Below, in pieces: positions 1 through 9,230 of a DNA stretch of 64,000 bases. Position numbers and translations under genes: made by a program. Under the pieces are notes generated by a model, which saw nothing but the letters and a program-made list of their open reading frames with translations, had not been told where the DNA came from and did no database searches. This DNA comes from an uncultured Alphaproteobacteria bacterium (GTDB lineage: Bacteria; Pseudomonadota; Alphaproteobacteria; Thalassobaculales; Thalassobaculaceae): contig CACOPQ010000001.1 in assembly GCA_902629125.1 (NCBI GenBank), positions 161,503 to 225,502 on the forward strand, read 5' to 3'. The first letter of the stretch is position 1. The number at the start of each line of letters is the position of its first letter.

Positions 1-1343
1 GCGATCTGCGTTCCCATAGCTGCGGGTAGGCCATAACCCATTGTTCCTAGTCCTCCAGAAGTCATCCATCTATTTGGCTTATCAAAGCCAAAGTATTGGG
101 CAGCCCACATTTGGTGCTGACCAACTTCGGTACTAATAAAAACTTCTTTATTCTGCGTCTTTTCAAATAGTCTTTTTATAGCAAACTGAGGCTTAATAAT
201 TTTCCCATCTTGTTCAAATTTTAGACATTCCTTACTTCTCCAGGAATTAATTTCACTCCACCACAATTTAAGACTATCTGCATTCGGCGATAATTTTTTC
301 TTTTTCCAATAATCTATGATTGTTGTTAAAACACGCTCTGCATCACCAATAATCGGTATATCTGCTACGACATTTTTGTTAATTGACGATTGGTCTATGT
401 CTATATGTATTTTTGTCGCGTGCGGAGAAAATGCATCAATCCTACCGGTTACTCGGTCATCAAATCGAGCACCAATGTTTAACATTACATCGCAATTATG
501 CATTGCTAAATTTGCTTCATATGTACCGTGCATCCCCAACATTCCAAGAAAATTTGGATTGGACGCAGGGAAAGCTCCCAAACCCATTAGTGTTAAAGTC
601 ACGGGGAATCCGGTTATATCTGCAAATTCCTGAAGTAACTTACAGGCTGCTGGTCCTGAGTTTATTATGCCACCACCACCATAGATGATTGGACGTTGAG
701 CTTTAGCAAGTAATTCTGCTGCTTGTTCAATTTTCGTTAAATCGCCATTCTTTTTAGGTTGATATGCACATGGTCTAACATCTTTTGGAGCGAAATACGG
801 AGCGTCGGCAAATAATATATCTTTCGGCAAGTCCACTACGACTGGCCCTGGCCGACCATTTGCAGCCACATAAAATGCTTCGTGCATAACGTCTGATAAT
901 TCATCAGATTTTTTTACTAGATAATTATGTTTTGTACATGCTCTAGTAATTCCTGTTGTATCAGCCTCTTGGAAGGCGTCTGTGCCAATTAAGTGCGTTG
1001 GAACCTGACCTGTTAAGCAAACTATTGGGATGCTATCCATGAGAGCGTCCGTCAATCCTGTTACAGCGTTGGTAGCCCCGGGACCAGATGTCACGAGCAC
1101 TACGCCTATTTTTCCAGTTGATCGCGCGTACCCTTCTGCAGCATGCACCGCTGCCTGCTCATGGCGGACTAAAATATGTCGAAGGTTATTTGTTTTAAAA
1201 AGTTCATCATAGAGGGGAAGTACAGCACCCCCAGGATAACCAAAAATGACCTCAACACCTTGATCCTGTAGAGCTTTAACAATTACCTCGGCACCCGAGA
1301 AGTAGTCTGTTGGTTTTCTAGCAATATTTGGTTCACCTGTCAT
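1..1343 (-). CDS. ilvB: Acetolactate synthase large subunit, C-terminus cut by window edge
   Basis: Thiamine-diphosphate enzyme that condenses two pyruvates to acetolactate (or pyruvate with 2-ketobutyrate), the first common step of branched-chain amino acid synthesis. Reading the minus strand from the ATG at 1343 gives about 447 residues before the window ends. They include the N-terminal GYPGGAVLPLYDEL segment, the EQAAVHAAEGYAR region with the cofactor-activating Glu, the SGPGATN loop and the central DDRVTGR segment typical of IlvB/IlvI. The C-terminal ThDP-binding part lies outside the window. An upstream ATG at 1350 is out of frame and hits a stop at once, so 1343 is the likely start, although only a weak purine-rich SD is present. 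miaA lies upstream on the same strand across a 228-base gap. The regulatory subunit ilvH is expected beyond position 1 but is not visible. Confidence 0.95.
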   Translation of the reverse strand, partial: MTGEPNIARKPTDYFSGAEVIVKALQDQGVEVIFGYPGGAVLPLYDELFKTNNLRHILVRHEQAAVHAAEGYARSTGKIGVVLVTSGPGATNAVTGLTDALMDSIPIVCLTGQVPTHLIGTDAFQEADTTGITRACTKHNYLVKKSDELSDVMHEAFYVAANGRPGPVVVDLPKDILFADAPYFAPKDVRPCAYQPKKNGDLTKIEQAAELLAKAQRPIIYGGGGIINSGPAACKLLQEFADITGFPVTLTLMGLGAFPASNPNFLGMLGMHGTYEANLAMHNCDVMLNIGARFDDRVTGRIDAFSPHATKIHIDIDQSSINKNVVADIPIIGDAERVLTTIIDYWKKKKLSPNADSLKLWWSEINSWRSKECLKFEQDGKIIKPQFAIKRLFEKTQNKEVFISTEVGQHQMWAAQYFGFDKPNRWMTSGGLGTMGYGLPAAMGTQI

Positions 1344-1571
1344 TTGGCATTTTTTCTTTAAGGGTTTCGCGTTGAGTTTTTAATTAATAATAATCCGAAT
1401 GATTAATGGCCAGAAGCATTACCTTAATCCAATAATAGCGTCAATCAAATATCGAGTTATTCGAAGGTTTTTAATCATCAACTTTTCCAATTATTGCGCA
1501 AACAGCCACTAAAAGGTCTTTGTAGAAAAGATTTATCCCAACAACTTGTTTATATCTTTCGTAACGAAGTG

Positions 1572-2495
1572 TTATCTAAGAAAATTCACGATCTTTTCAA
1601 AACAATCCAATATTGTTTTTCTACAACACAGGTTTTGAATTAAGAAATCTTCATCCAATTGATTACGAAACCAAGTTAATTGCCTTTTTGCATATCGACG
1701 GGTTGTTCGCTGGGCTTGCTCTACGGCATCACTTAATTCAAGTTCGCCTCTGGTGTATTTTATTAACTCGAGTAAGCCAAGTGTTTTCGATGCGGGTAGG
1801 TCAGGGCTAGCACTTATAGAATTAAGTGCTCTTGCTTCTTCTATGGCACCTTGTTCAACAAACTCCAAAAACCTTTTGTCGCATTGAGGATATAGGGCCT
1901 CCCTTTTTGGCATTAAACAAACTTTGAAAAACTTATGTTGAGTTCCTGAATTCCTTGAAAGTTCGTGCCAATAGGAAAGCGGTTTAGTTGTTGCTGTGAA
2001 TACTTCCCACGCTCTTAGCAAGCGATTTGTATCGCCCGTTTTAATACGACCAGCGGAAACAGGATCATTTTTTGATAATAAATCTCTGAAGCCCTCGTTC
2101 CCTAGTTCCTCAATTTTTTTTCTTGCCTTTAATTTTATAGATAGAGGTATATTTGGAATGGCCGATAATTCGTTTAGCAAAAACTTTATATAAAGCCCCG
2201 TTCCGCCACATATGATAGGAAGATGCCCGGAGAGCTCACATTCCTTAATTGTTTCGAGTGCCATTTTTCTCCAAATACCAAGGGTGCAAGGCTTTAAAAT
2301 TGACATTATCCCATATAGGCGATGCGGCGCCTGTCGGTAATCATCTGAGGTTGGTCTACCTGATAGAACTTTTATCTCGCGGTATACTTGAATTGAGTCA
2401 GCATTAATAATTACACCCTTAAATTTTTCTGCCAAATTCAAAGCCAAACGCGACTTGCCAGCACCTGTCGGCCCACAAATTATTACTGCTTTCAT
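1572..2495 (-). CDS. miaA: tRNA dimethylallyltransferase MiaA
   Basis: Transfers the dimethylallyl group from DMAPP to the N6 of A37 in tRNAs that read codons starting with U, the first step of ms2i6A formation. The 307-residue protein matches the usual family length. It opens with a Walker A motif GPTGAGKS at residues 8-15, followed by the ADSIQVYREI substrate segment, GGTGLYIKFLL near residue 97, and a C-terminal RYAKRQLTWFRNQ motif, all diagnostic for MiaA/IPP transferases. It is divergent from serB with only about 60 bases between the two starts. This serB/miaA arrangement, followed by ilvB, is a familiar alphaproteobacterial neighbourhood. Confidence 0.96.
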   Translation of the reverse strand: MKAVIICGPTGAGKSRLALNLAEKFKGVIINADSIQVYREIKVLSGRPTSDDYRQAPHRLYGIMSILKPCTLGIWRKMALETIKECELSGHLPIICGGTGLYIKFLLNELSAIPNIPLSIKLKARKKIEELGNEGFRDLLSKNDPVSAGRIKTGDTNRLLRAWEVFTATTKPLSYWHELSRNSGTQHKFFKVCLMPKREALYPQCDKRFLEFVEQGAIEEARALNSISASPDLPASKTLGLLELIKYTRGELELSDAVEQAQRTTRRYAKRQLTWFRNQLDEDFLIQNLCCRKTILDCFEKIVNFLR

Positions 2496-2555
2496 GTATT
2501 AATTACTCGCCAACAAATCTAGACATTTATCATCATATAAGGGCATATATTAATA

Positions 2556-3455
2556 ATGACACTTGTCCTTACACTCACTTCAGATCGTTTAATATACAAA
2601 CTACATCCTGAATTAGTTCATCAGGTGGAGCAATTGTTATTTTCAAAAGGTGCAAACATTTGTTCTAATTGTTGGTTGGCTCAAGGGATGGCAGTAGAAA
2701 TAAATTTTGATGGTATCCCTAGAGACCTTGCACTTGAATCAGCGGAATTATTTTTAGAACGAATCCCTGTGGATAAAAATATCCAAAAGAACATAAATCG
2801 ACGCAAAAAGATACTCTTAGCTGATATGGACTCTACAATTTTACAAATAGAAACACTTGACGTAATTGGTCATGCAATTGGTAAAGCGCGCGAAATCGCA
2901 GAAATAACTGAAAAAGCCATGAATGGAGACATTGACTTTGAAGCTGCTTTAAAAAATAGGGTTAAATTATTAGCAGGCGTGAATATAAATCAATTGATCG
3001 AATTTGTACTTGAGAAACTTTTGATAACTCAAGGCGCCAACACATTGGTTAAAACAATGAAAGCCAATGGAGCGACCACAGCTTTGGTATCAGGTGGCTT
3101 CACGGTAATCACGGAAATCATTAGGGAAAAACTTAATTTTGATCTTTGCTATGGGAACACTTTGTCTGTCGATTCTTCCATTGTTACGGGCAATTTAAAG
3201 CCGCCTATTATCGATGGAGATGCAAAAGCGGCAATACTTGATCAAGAATGCGAAAAGTTAGAGATATCGAAGAACGATACTTTAGCCGTTGGAGACGGTG
3301 CAAACGATATACCCATGTTGACAAATGCCGGTTTAGGAGTCGGGTTTAGACCCAAGCCGGTAGTGAAGAACTACGCTTCCAATATAATTGAACACTGCGA
3401 CCTTAGGGGGATTTTGTTCCTGCAGGGGTTCTCGGAAAGCGAGTTTCTCACATAA
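2556..3455 (+). CDS. serB: Phosphoserine phosphatase SerB
   Basis: Hydrolyses O-phosphoserine to serine, the last step of the phosphorylated serine pathway. This HAD-superfamily protein of 299 residues carries the nucleophile motif DMDST at residues 90-94, with Asp90 as the predicted phosphorylated residue. It also has the substrate-selecting ETLDVIG segment, motif II in ALVSGGF near residue 175, and motif III/IV in AVGDGANDIPML near residue 246. The first 75 residues are a poorly conserved N-terminal domain as in other alphaproteobacterial SerB proteins. It is convergent with degP, with about 40 bases between the stops and no clear intrinsic terminator there. Confidence 0.96.
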   Translation: MTLVLTLTSDRLIYKLHPELVHQVEQLLFSKGANICSNCWLAQGMAVEINFDGIPRDLALESAELFLERIPVDKNIQKNINRRKKILLADMDSTILQIETLDVIGHAIGKAREIAEITEKAMNGDIDFEAALKNRVKLLAGVNINQLIEFVLEKLLITQGANTLVKTMKANGATTALVSGGFTVITEIIREKLNFDLCYGNTLSVDSSIVTGNLKPPIIDGDAKAAILDQECEKLEISKNDTLAVGDGANDIPMLTNAGLGVGFRPKPVVKNYASNIIEHCDLRGILFLQGFSESEFLT

Positions 3456-3496
3456 TGCGATTTACCATCGAGACAATCGAGCTATCATAAAACAAG

Positions 3497-5029
3497 TTAT
3501 TCCGTGACGCGTAATCCAAGAAATCTTATGGAGCCTTGTCGATTAATTGTGAAGAGAACTGACTTTTTGTCTTTTGATTCGATGATTTTCGTTATCAGCA
3601 TTTTTACCGCTATAGCTGTTTTTACCTTTGTTTGATTAACTTCAACTAGTACATCGCCTAACCGAACGCCCTTCTCTGCAGCTAAACCGTTTGGATCTAA
3701 TTTTGTAACCACTACGCCCTTTATTTTTGCGTCGATAGAGAATTTCTTCCTTAACTTCGAGTTCATATCCTCTAGCGACAAGCCCAGTCGAACCAACTTA
3801 ACTGACTTAGGCTTCTCTTCGTCTCCAGTTTTACCTGCTCCCGACGCCTTAGTTAACGCATCTTCTTCGAGTTCACCAATTCGGACTATTATTTTCATTT
3901 TCTTGCCGCTTCGCCATAGCTCGACGGGTACATCTATACCGATAGGTGTTTCAGCAACTATCCGGGGCAACCTCCTCATCGATTCAACCTTTTTACCATT
4001 AAAAGTCAGGATGACGTCTCCTGGTTTAATACCAGCTCTTTTAGCGGGGCCATTTTGCGAAACTTCAGCTACCAAGGCACCAGATGTATCTTTAAGGCCG
4101 AAGCTATCTGCAATCTCATCTGTTACCATCTGAATTCTAACACCAAGCCAACCTCTTTTAGTGCGTCCGAAGTCTCTCAATTGGGCGATGACTGGCTTCG
4201 CGAGTCGCGAGGCCACCGCAAATCCTATTCCTACGGACCCCCCGCTTTGAGAAAAAATAGCCGTATTGATGCCGATAACTTCGCCATCCAGATTGAACAA
4301 GGGGCCTCCCGAATTACCCTTATTGATAGACGCGTCAGTTTGAATGAAGTCGTCATATGGTCCTTGGTTTATATCTCGTCCCCTCGCAGAGACGATTCCC
4401 GCGGTAACGGTACCACCCAACCCAAAAGGGTTACCAATCGCCACAACCCAGTCTCCAACCCGCAACTTTTCTGAGTCACCAAACGTCACGGCAGAAAGTT
4501 TCGTTTTACCAGGATCTATACTAAGAACAGCTAAATCTGTTTTAGGATCACGGCCAAGAATTTTTGCTTTGAATTCGGTTTCATCTTGCAACCTAACCTT
4601 AACCTCGTCCGCATCAGCAATAACATGGTTATTTGTGATAATTATACCAGATGAGTCAATTATGAAGCCCGATCCTAAAGAGCGCGCGCGCCGGCGGGGC
4701 TTCCCATTGTTTGGCATCTCGCCTTTTCGTCCGTTTCGCTCCATGAAATCCTTGAAGAACTCTTCAAAAGGCGAACCTGGAGGGAATTGCGGAAAATTTT
4801 GCCCTGAATTACCACCTTGTTCTATTATCTGAGTCGTAGAAATATTAACAACTGACGGTAGTAACTTTGCCGCCAAATCGGCAAAACTTTCGGGCAAGGC
4901 GTTTGCCTCCGAACGTGGATAAAGCGATAGCACAAGCACCAAAAGCAGCAGCTTGACTTCACGTAAAAGAAAAAAGGGCTTATTACCTACGAGTTCTACA
5001 GGCCTTGCTATTGGGAAAATTTTTCTCAT
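3497..5029 (-). CDS. degP: Periplasmic serine endoprotease of the Do/DegP family
   Basis: Envelope quality-control protease/chaperone. The 510-residue protein has a long N-terminal signal region with a hydrophobic core at about residues 24-36 and a plausible AxA cleavage site at residues 43-45. A trypsin-like domain follows with catalytic His135 (NNHVIADA), Asp165 (KTDLAVL) and Ser240 (NKGNSGGPLF). Two PDZ domains complete it, the first around 290-385 (KRAGIKPGDVIL) and the second around 420-505 (AAEKGVRLGDVLVEV). The long flexible Q/G/P-rich loop at 68-115 is typical of the LA loop region in Do proteases. It is the last gene of the hflK-hflC-DUF2065-degP run on the minus strand, linking membrane and periplasmic proteolysis. 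MucD/DegQ naming would be equally acceptable. Confidence 0.95.
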   Translation of the reverse strand: MRKIFPIARPVELVGNKPFFLLREVKLLLLVLVLSLYPRSEANALPESFADLAAKLLPSVVNISTTQIIEQGGNSGQNFPQFPPGSPFEEFFKDFMERNGRKGEMPNNGKPRRRARSLGSGFIIDSSGIIITNNHVIADADEVKVRLQDETEFKAKILGRDPKTDLAVLSIDPGKTKLSAVTFGDSEKLRVGDWVVAIGNPFGLGGTVTAGIVSARGRDINQGPYDDFIQTDASINKGNSGGPLFNLDGEVIGINTAIFSQSGGSVGIGFAVASRLAKPVIAQLRDFGRTKRGWLGVRIQMVTDEIADSFGLKDTSGALVAEVSQNGPAKRAGIKPGDVILTFNGKKVESMRRLPRIVAETPIGIDVPVELWRSGKKMKIIVRIGELEEDALTKASGAGKTGDEEKPKSVKLVRLGLSLEDMNSKLRKKFSIDAKIKGVVVTKLDPNGLAAEKGVRLGDVLVEVNQTKVKTAIAVKMLITKIIESKDKKSVLFTINRQGSIRFLGLRVTE

Positions 5030-5131
5030 AAAATGTGTCCTCTTGAAGAAAATTATGCTTCGCTTTTAATTGTATATTATGACAAAAAGTTTGCTTTTTT
5101 ATGGTTATACTGTGCAACAAGCCGCAGAAAA

Positions 5132-5323
5132 TTAAAAAAATTCCATAATAATCCAAACAAGGGCAACTCCAATTGCGGCTGTAAACAAGCCGGTCTGCCT
5201 GAGTACCGTGTCCGTAAATTGAGCCATTCGTTCCACTATACTTCGCATTTGCCTTGGGAACGCCGCGTATAGAAGTCCCTCAATAACTAAGACGAGCGCC
5301 AACGCAATAAAAAGATCGTGCAA
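5132..5323 (-). CDS. Small membrane protein, DUF2065 (YjeT-like)
   Basis: A 63-residue protein with two hydrophobic stretches, residues 4-20 and 44-61, separated by a short basic/amphipathic connector (FPRQMRSIVERM). Size, topology and position identify it as DUF2065, the family of E. coli YjeT, which also sits next to hflKC. Biochemical function is unknown. It lies 38 bases downstream of hflC and upstream of degP, so an accessory role in the HflKC/FtsH membrane protease assembly is a reasonable inference from context only. The start ATG at 5323 leaves no room for a longer version without breaking the family pattern. Confidence 0.85.
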   Translation of the reverse strand: MHDLFIALALVLVIEGLLYAAFPRQMRSIVERMAQFTDTVLRQTGLFTAAIGVALVWIIMEFF

Positions 5324-5361
5324 GGTTTCCTCTCTGCATGTCTGATAGCAGACTTTGACAC

Positions 5362-6240
5362 CTATTTTGCGGACTGCTTGCCGGTAATATCACCAAAAAA
5401 TCTAAAGAAGTCGCTATTTGGCGAGATTACCAACGTTGTATCTTCTGATCCTATAGACTTACTGTAGGCCTGCATAGACCTGTAAAATGCAAAGAATTCC
5501 GCGTCCTGATTGAAAGCATCTGCGTAGATTTTAATAGCTTGGCTATCACCCTCACCGCGCAATGTCTCAGCCTTTTTGTTTGCCTCGGCTAAAATAACAA
5601 TCTTCTGCTTTCCTGCGTCTGCTCTAATACCCTCTGCCATTTCAAAGCCGCGCGCCCGAAACTCTTTAGCCTCTCGTTCCCGTTCGGATTTCATTCTGTT
5701 TTCAATGTTACTTCGCGTCTCATCTGGATAATCAGCTCTACGAACTCGAACTTCAACTATCTCCATGCCAAACCTTTTCACGGCATCGTTAACAGCCTTC
5801 TGGATATCGACCATAATGGTCGCCCGCTTACCAGATAAAATATCTAATAGTGTCTCATTACCTAAGACCCGACGGAGTGAAGAGTTGATTATGGGCGTTA
5901 ACTTTCCAGAAACCTCACTAACTCGGCGTGTGGTCTGGTAAAAAAGAAGTGGATCAGTAATTCTATATCTCGCATACGAGTCTACATCTAGTCTCTTTTG
6001 ATCCGCCAAAATCATCCTTTCCTTCGGAGGGTCGAGGTCTAGTACCCTTTTTTCATAGTAAACAACCTCTTCAGCAAAGGGCACCTTCACGTAGAGTCCC
6101 GGTTCCCTGATAGTTTCCTGCGGCTTGCCAAAAAAGAGAACTATAGCCTGCTGAGTCTGCTCAACAATAAACAGAGAACTGCTTGCGATTACCACCAATA
6201 CCGCTATTAGTGCGCCCAACCCAATTAATAACTTATTCAT
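5362..6240 (-). CDS. hflC: HflC, FtsH-modulating SPFH/band-7 protein
   Basis: Membrane-anchored SPFH protein that, with HflK, forms a large periplasm-facing cage around the FtsH protease and tunes its activity. The 292 residues contain one N-terminal transmembrane segment (about 4-24) and then a band-7 domain with FGKPQETIREPGLYVKVPF and the juxtamembrane YEKRVLDLD motif. The helical region (ENRMKSEREREAKEFRARG) ends in the characteristic AFNQDAEFFAFYRSMQAY motif near residue 247. The start codon overlaps the hflK stop by one base (TAATG), showing translational coupling. A long C-terminal tail is absent, as in other HflC proteins. Confidence 0.96.
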   Translation of the reverse strand: MNKLLIGLGALIAVLVVIASSSLFIVEQTQQAIVLFFGKPQETIREPGLYVKVPFAEEVVYYEKRVLDLDPPKERMILADQKRLDVDSYARYRITDPLLFYQTTRRVSEVSGKLTPIINSSLRRVLGNETLLDILSGKRATIMVDIQKAVNDAVKRFGMEIVEVRVRRADYPDETRSNIENRMKSEREREAKEFRARGFEMAEGIRADAGKQKIVILAEANKKAETLRGEGDSQAIKIYADAFNQDAEFFAFYRSMQAYSKSIGSEDTTLVISPNSDFFRFFGDITGKQSAK

Positions 6241-7397
6241 TAGTTGTTAGCTCCCTGTGACGAAGAATTGTTTTGCTGCTTCTTTTTAATTTCTGGAAGG
6301 GGCAGGTACGGAACTACGCCTGCACCAGCTTTGCCAACTTCGCTGTCGATTATCACTTTATTAACATTAGAAAAAATGCCTTCCAGCGTTTCGAGATATA
6401 TACGAGTGGTCGTCACATCTTTAGATTGTCTGTATGCTTGGTACACCGAATTAAACCTATTAGCATCACCCTGCGCTCTATTAACAACTTCCTGCCTATA
6501 TGCTTCAGCACCCTGCAAGAGCTGCTGTGCCTCACCTCTAGCTCGCGGTACAATGTCATTCCTAAAGGCTTCCGCCTCATTTTTTAACCTATCCATGTCT
6601 TGCCTAGCTCGGGAAACTTCATCAAAAGCATCAATAACATTTTTTGGCGGTAAAACGGCAAGTAGTTGGACTTGTCTAACTTGTATACCCGCTTGATATT
6701 CCGACATTAATTTTTGAAGCGACGATAATGTCCGAGCTTCAATATCTTCCCTGCGACTTGTCAATGCCTCTTGAATTGGTGTTTGACCGATTATCGCGCG
6801 CATCACAGATTCAGCAGCCATTTTTACTGTCTCGTCTGGATTCCTAATATTGAAGAGATAGTTTGGAGCATCTGATATTCGCCAGAAAACCACAAAATCG
6901 ATATCTACAATGTTTTCGTCGCCGGTAATCATTTGACTTTCTTCTGGCATATCTCGAACTGAGGCGCCCCGCCGCGATGACTCGCCTGACGTTCGCAATC
7001 CAATTTCTATTCGATTCTCTGCTGTAACATCGGGAGTGTAGACTTTACCTATGGGTGCAGGCCAGTTCCAATGCAGGCCTGGATTTGTCGTAGTTCCCAC
7101 AAACCTTCCTAGTAGGACTGGAACACCCTCTTGGTTGGGCTGGACTCTATAAAAACCATTAGCCGCCCATATACCTAGCAAAACTAAGATAATAAGTATC
7201 CAGGCCTTCAAACCGCCAAAGCCTTTCGGCAACAAGCTTCTCAGTTTAGCCTGGCCGCGGCGTATGACCTCATCGATATCAGGAGGCGTTTGCCCACTTC
7301 CTTGGTTCCCTGATCCTCGTCCCCACGGGGAGCCTGAGCCACCACTACCGCCGTTATTGCCCCACGGCCCGCCGCCGCCTTGATTATCCCAGGACAT
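6240..7397 (-). CDS. hflK: HflK, FtsH-modulating SPFH/band-7 protein
   Basis: Partner of HflC in the FtsH-regulating complex. The protein has 385 residues: a glycine/asparagine-rich cytoplasmic N-terminus (about 1-35), one transmembrane helix at about 64-80 and the conserved FYRVQPNQEGVPVLLGRF band-7 start. The SPFH domain follows, with a coiled-coil region (VSRARQDMDRLKNEAEAFRND, then RGEAQQLLQGAEAYR). The Gly-rich head is normal for HflK. The start at 7397 is supported by a GGGAG motif 8 bases upstream. It is the first gene of the hflK-hflC-DUF2065-degP cluster and is divergent from mrp across about 150 bases that must hold both promoters. Confidence 0.96.
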   Translation of the reverse strand: MSWDNQGGGGPWGNNGGSGGSGSPWGRGSGNQGSGQTPPDIDEVIRRGQAKLRSLLPKGFGGLKAWILIILVLLGIWAANGFYRVQPNQEGVPVLLGRFVGTTTNPGLHWNWPAPIGKVYTPDVTAENRIEIGLRTSGESSRRGASVRDMPEESQMITGDENIVDIDFVVFWRISDAPNYLFNIRNPDETVKMAAESVMRAIIGQTPIQEALTSRREDIEARTLSSLQKLMSEYQAGIQVRQVQLLAVLPPKNVIDAFDEVSRARQDMDRLKNEAEAFRNDIVPRARGEAQQLLQGAEAYRQEVVNRAQGDANRFNSVYQAYRQSKDVTTTRIYLETLEGIFSNVNKVIIDSEVGKAGAGVVPYLPLPEIKKKQQNNSSSQGANN

Positions 7398-7546
7398 TGA
7401 TTTTCTCCCTTTACTACATCACCACCGCTAATAGCAGATGAATAGCCCTCTACGCAAACTAAACAATCGACCGAACCGGAAGTCCTCGAACGCAATTGAT
7501 ATGTTCCTCACTATCACATATTGTTGCTTTCAAGGAGATTTCAAGC

Positions 7547-8671
7547 ATGGTTTCAATTTCTAAGGAAAATATTTTAGAAAAATTAGCATTGGTAAAAGAC
7601 CCTGAGCTTAGAAAAGACTTAGTTAGCCTTGATATGATAAGCGATATAATTATTAAAAATGGTAATATCGGTTTTTCGATAGAAGTTGACCCGAAACGAG
7701 GGCCATCCCTTGAACCTCTTCGGAAGGAGGCAGAGAACGTAGTCAGAAAAATACCGGGTGTTCTCTCTGTATCCGCAGTTCTTACGGCGCATAGAGGAAT
7801 ACAAAACAACGAGAACACTCCAACAACTTCTAAAGCCCAACAACCCGTTGCATCCACGAATGGAAAATCTCGCGACCTAGCACCGGGCGTGAAAAATATC
7901 ATTGCAGTTGCATCAGGCAAGGGGGGTGTTGGCAAATCAACAACGGCAATAAATGTGGCTATTTCACTCGGCCTTCAAGGTTTAAAAGTAGGAATACTAG
8001 ATGCGGATATTTATGGTCCGTCATTACCACGAATGATCGACGTAAATGAAAAGCCAAAAAGCCATGATGGAAAAACACTCGAGCCAATCCAAAAATACGG
8101 TCTTAAATGCATGTCGATAGGCTTTCTGGTTCCAGAGGACACCCCTACTATCTGGCGCGGTCCAATGGTGATGAGTGCATTACAACAAATGCTGAAGGAC
8201 GTGGCTTGGGGCAATCTAGACGCCCTTGTTGTGGATATGCCACCAGGAACTGGTGATGCTCAACTTACAATGTCACAGCGCGTACCACTGGCTGGTGCTG
8301 TTATCGTGTCAACACCTCAGGATATAGCTCTTCTGGACGCTCGGAAGGGTTTAAATATGTTTAAAAAAGTAAATGTGCCAGTATTAGGTATAGTTGAGAA
8401 CATGAGCACTTTTATTTGTCCTAAGTGCGGTGAGCCTACCGAAATATTTGGAACTGGCGGCGCCAAGCAGGAAGCGTTGCGTCTTGGAGTGGACTTCTTA
8501 GGTGGAATTCCTTTACACAAAGATATCAGAACTACTTCTGACGACGGCACCCCTATTGTATTGGAATTTCCTGACAGCATTCATAGTAAATCTTATAGAG
8601 ATATTGCCTCTGCGATTTGGAAAAATGCAAGCAAACAGCGAAAAGCACCCCCAGTTATCAAAAGCCTTTAA
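7547..8671 (+). CDS. mrp: Iron-sulfur cluster carrier ATPase Mrp/ApbC
   Basis: P-loop ATPase that binds and transfers [4Fe-4S] clusters to target apoproteins. From the chosen ATG the protein has 374 residues. An N-terminal DUF59/MIP18-like domain occupies about 1-85 (KDPELRKDLVSLDMI). The deviant Walker A GKGGVGKST follows at 124-132, then the LDADIYGPSLPRM switch, the VDMPPGTGDAQLT Walker B region, and a CPKC pair near residue 288 that should hold the bridging cluster. The start at 7547 is preferred over an in-frame alternative 51 bases upstream because AAGGAG sits 9 bases before it. It is divergent from hflK and convergent with folA. Confidence 0.95.
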   Translation: MVSISKENILEKLALVKDPELRKDLVSLDMISDIIIKNGNIGFSIEVDPKRGPSLEPLRKEAENVVRKIPGVLSVSAVLTAHRGIQNNENTPTTSKAQQPVASTNGKSRDLAPGVKNIIAVASGKGGVGKSTTAINVAISLGLQGLKVGILDADIYGPSLPRMIDVNEKPKSHDGKTLEPIQKYGLKCMSIGFLVPEDTPTIWRGPMVMSALQQMLKDVAWGNLDALVVDMPPGTGDAQLTMSQRVPLAGAVIVSTPQDIALLDARKGLNMFKKVNVPVLGIVENMSTFICPKCGEPTEIFGTGGAKQEALRLGVDFLGGIPLHKDIRTTSDDGTPIVLEFPDSIHSKSYRDIASAIWKNASKQRKAPPVIKSL

Positions 8672-8705
8672 TAAAAATGGTTCCCCTATACATTCGAACT
8701 AACCT

Positions 8706-9230
8706 TTAAATTCGATTCAATTGCAAGTAACTGTAGGTAAAAGAGTTATTTTGTGCGGTAAAATCTGACCTAGCAACCTCACGCCATTCATCCGTATTAT
8801 ATTCAGGGAAGAATGTGTCACCATCTGGATACAAATTAACTTCAGTCTTATAAATTTTTTTTGCTATTGGTATGGCGGCTTCATAGATCCGCGCACCCCC
8901 AAATGCAATTATTTGATCTGCCCCCATAGTATGTGCATAGTCTTCTGCGTATGTTAAGGCGCATTCGAAACTTTTCACTATTGTTACTTCCGACGGAAAC
9001 GATGGTTCCGTCCGTGTGATGACTACAGTCCTTCTGCCGGGGAGGGGGCGTCCAATTGATTCATAGGTTTTTCGTCCCATAATTAACGGTTTTCCCATGG
9101 TAAGTTCTTTTACTCTTACAAGATCTTCAGGAAGATGCCAAGGAAGCCCGCCTTTCGCTCCTATAACACCGTTAGCAGCAACGGCAACAACCAACACTAA
9201 TTCCGGCCTCGTATTTAGACTAATATTCAT
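8706..9230 (-). CDS. folA: Dihydrofolate reductase
   Basis: NADPH-dependent reduction of dihydrofolate to tetrahydrofolate, regenerating the cofactor oxidised by thymidylate synthase. The 174 residues show the family hallmarks: AVAANGVIGAKGGLPWHLPEDL with the active-site Trp and an acidic residue, GKPLIMGRKTYESIGRPLPGR for NADPH and folate binding, and the late FGGARIYEAAI glycine motif. The start codon lies next to the thyA stop (thyA ends at 9231), so the two genes form a tightly packed thyA-folA operon, a common and functionally sensible pairing. The stop is about 35 bases from the convergent mrp stop. Confidence 0.96.
   Translation of the reverse strand: MNISLNTRPELVLVVAVAANGVIGAKGGLPWHLPEDLVRVKELTMGKPLIMGRKTYESIGRPLPGRRTVVITRTEPSFPSEVTIVKSFECALTYAEDYAHTMGADQIIAFGGARIYEAAIPIAKKIYKTEVNLYPDGDTFFPEYNTDEWREVARSDFTAQNNSFTYSYLQLNRI

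Noticed and set aside
316..1212. Plus-strand open frames of 60-105 codons at the left edge
   Set aside because: They lie opposite the ilvB coding sequence, which has full family similarity; these are antisense shadows without SD or motifs.
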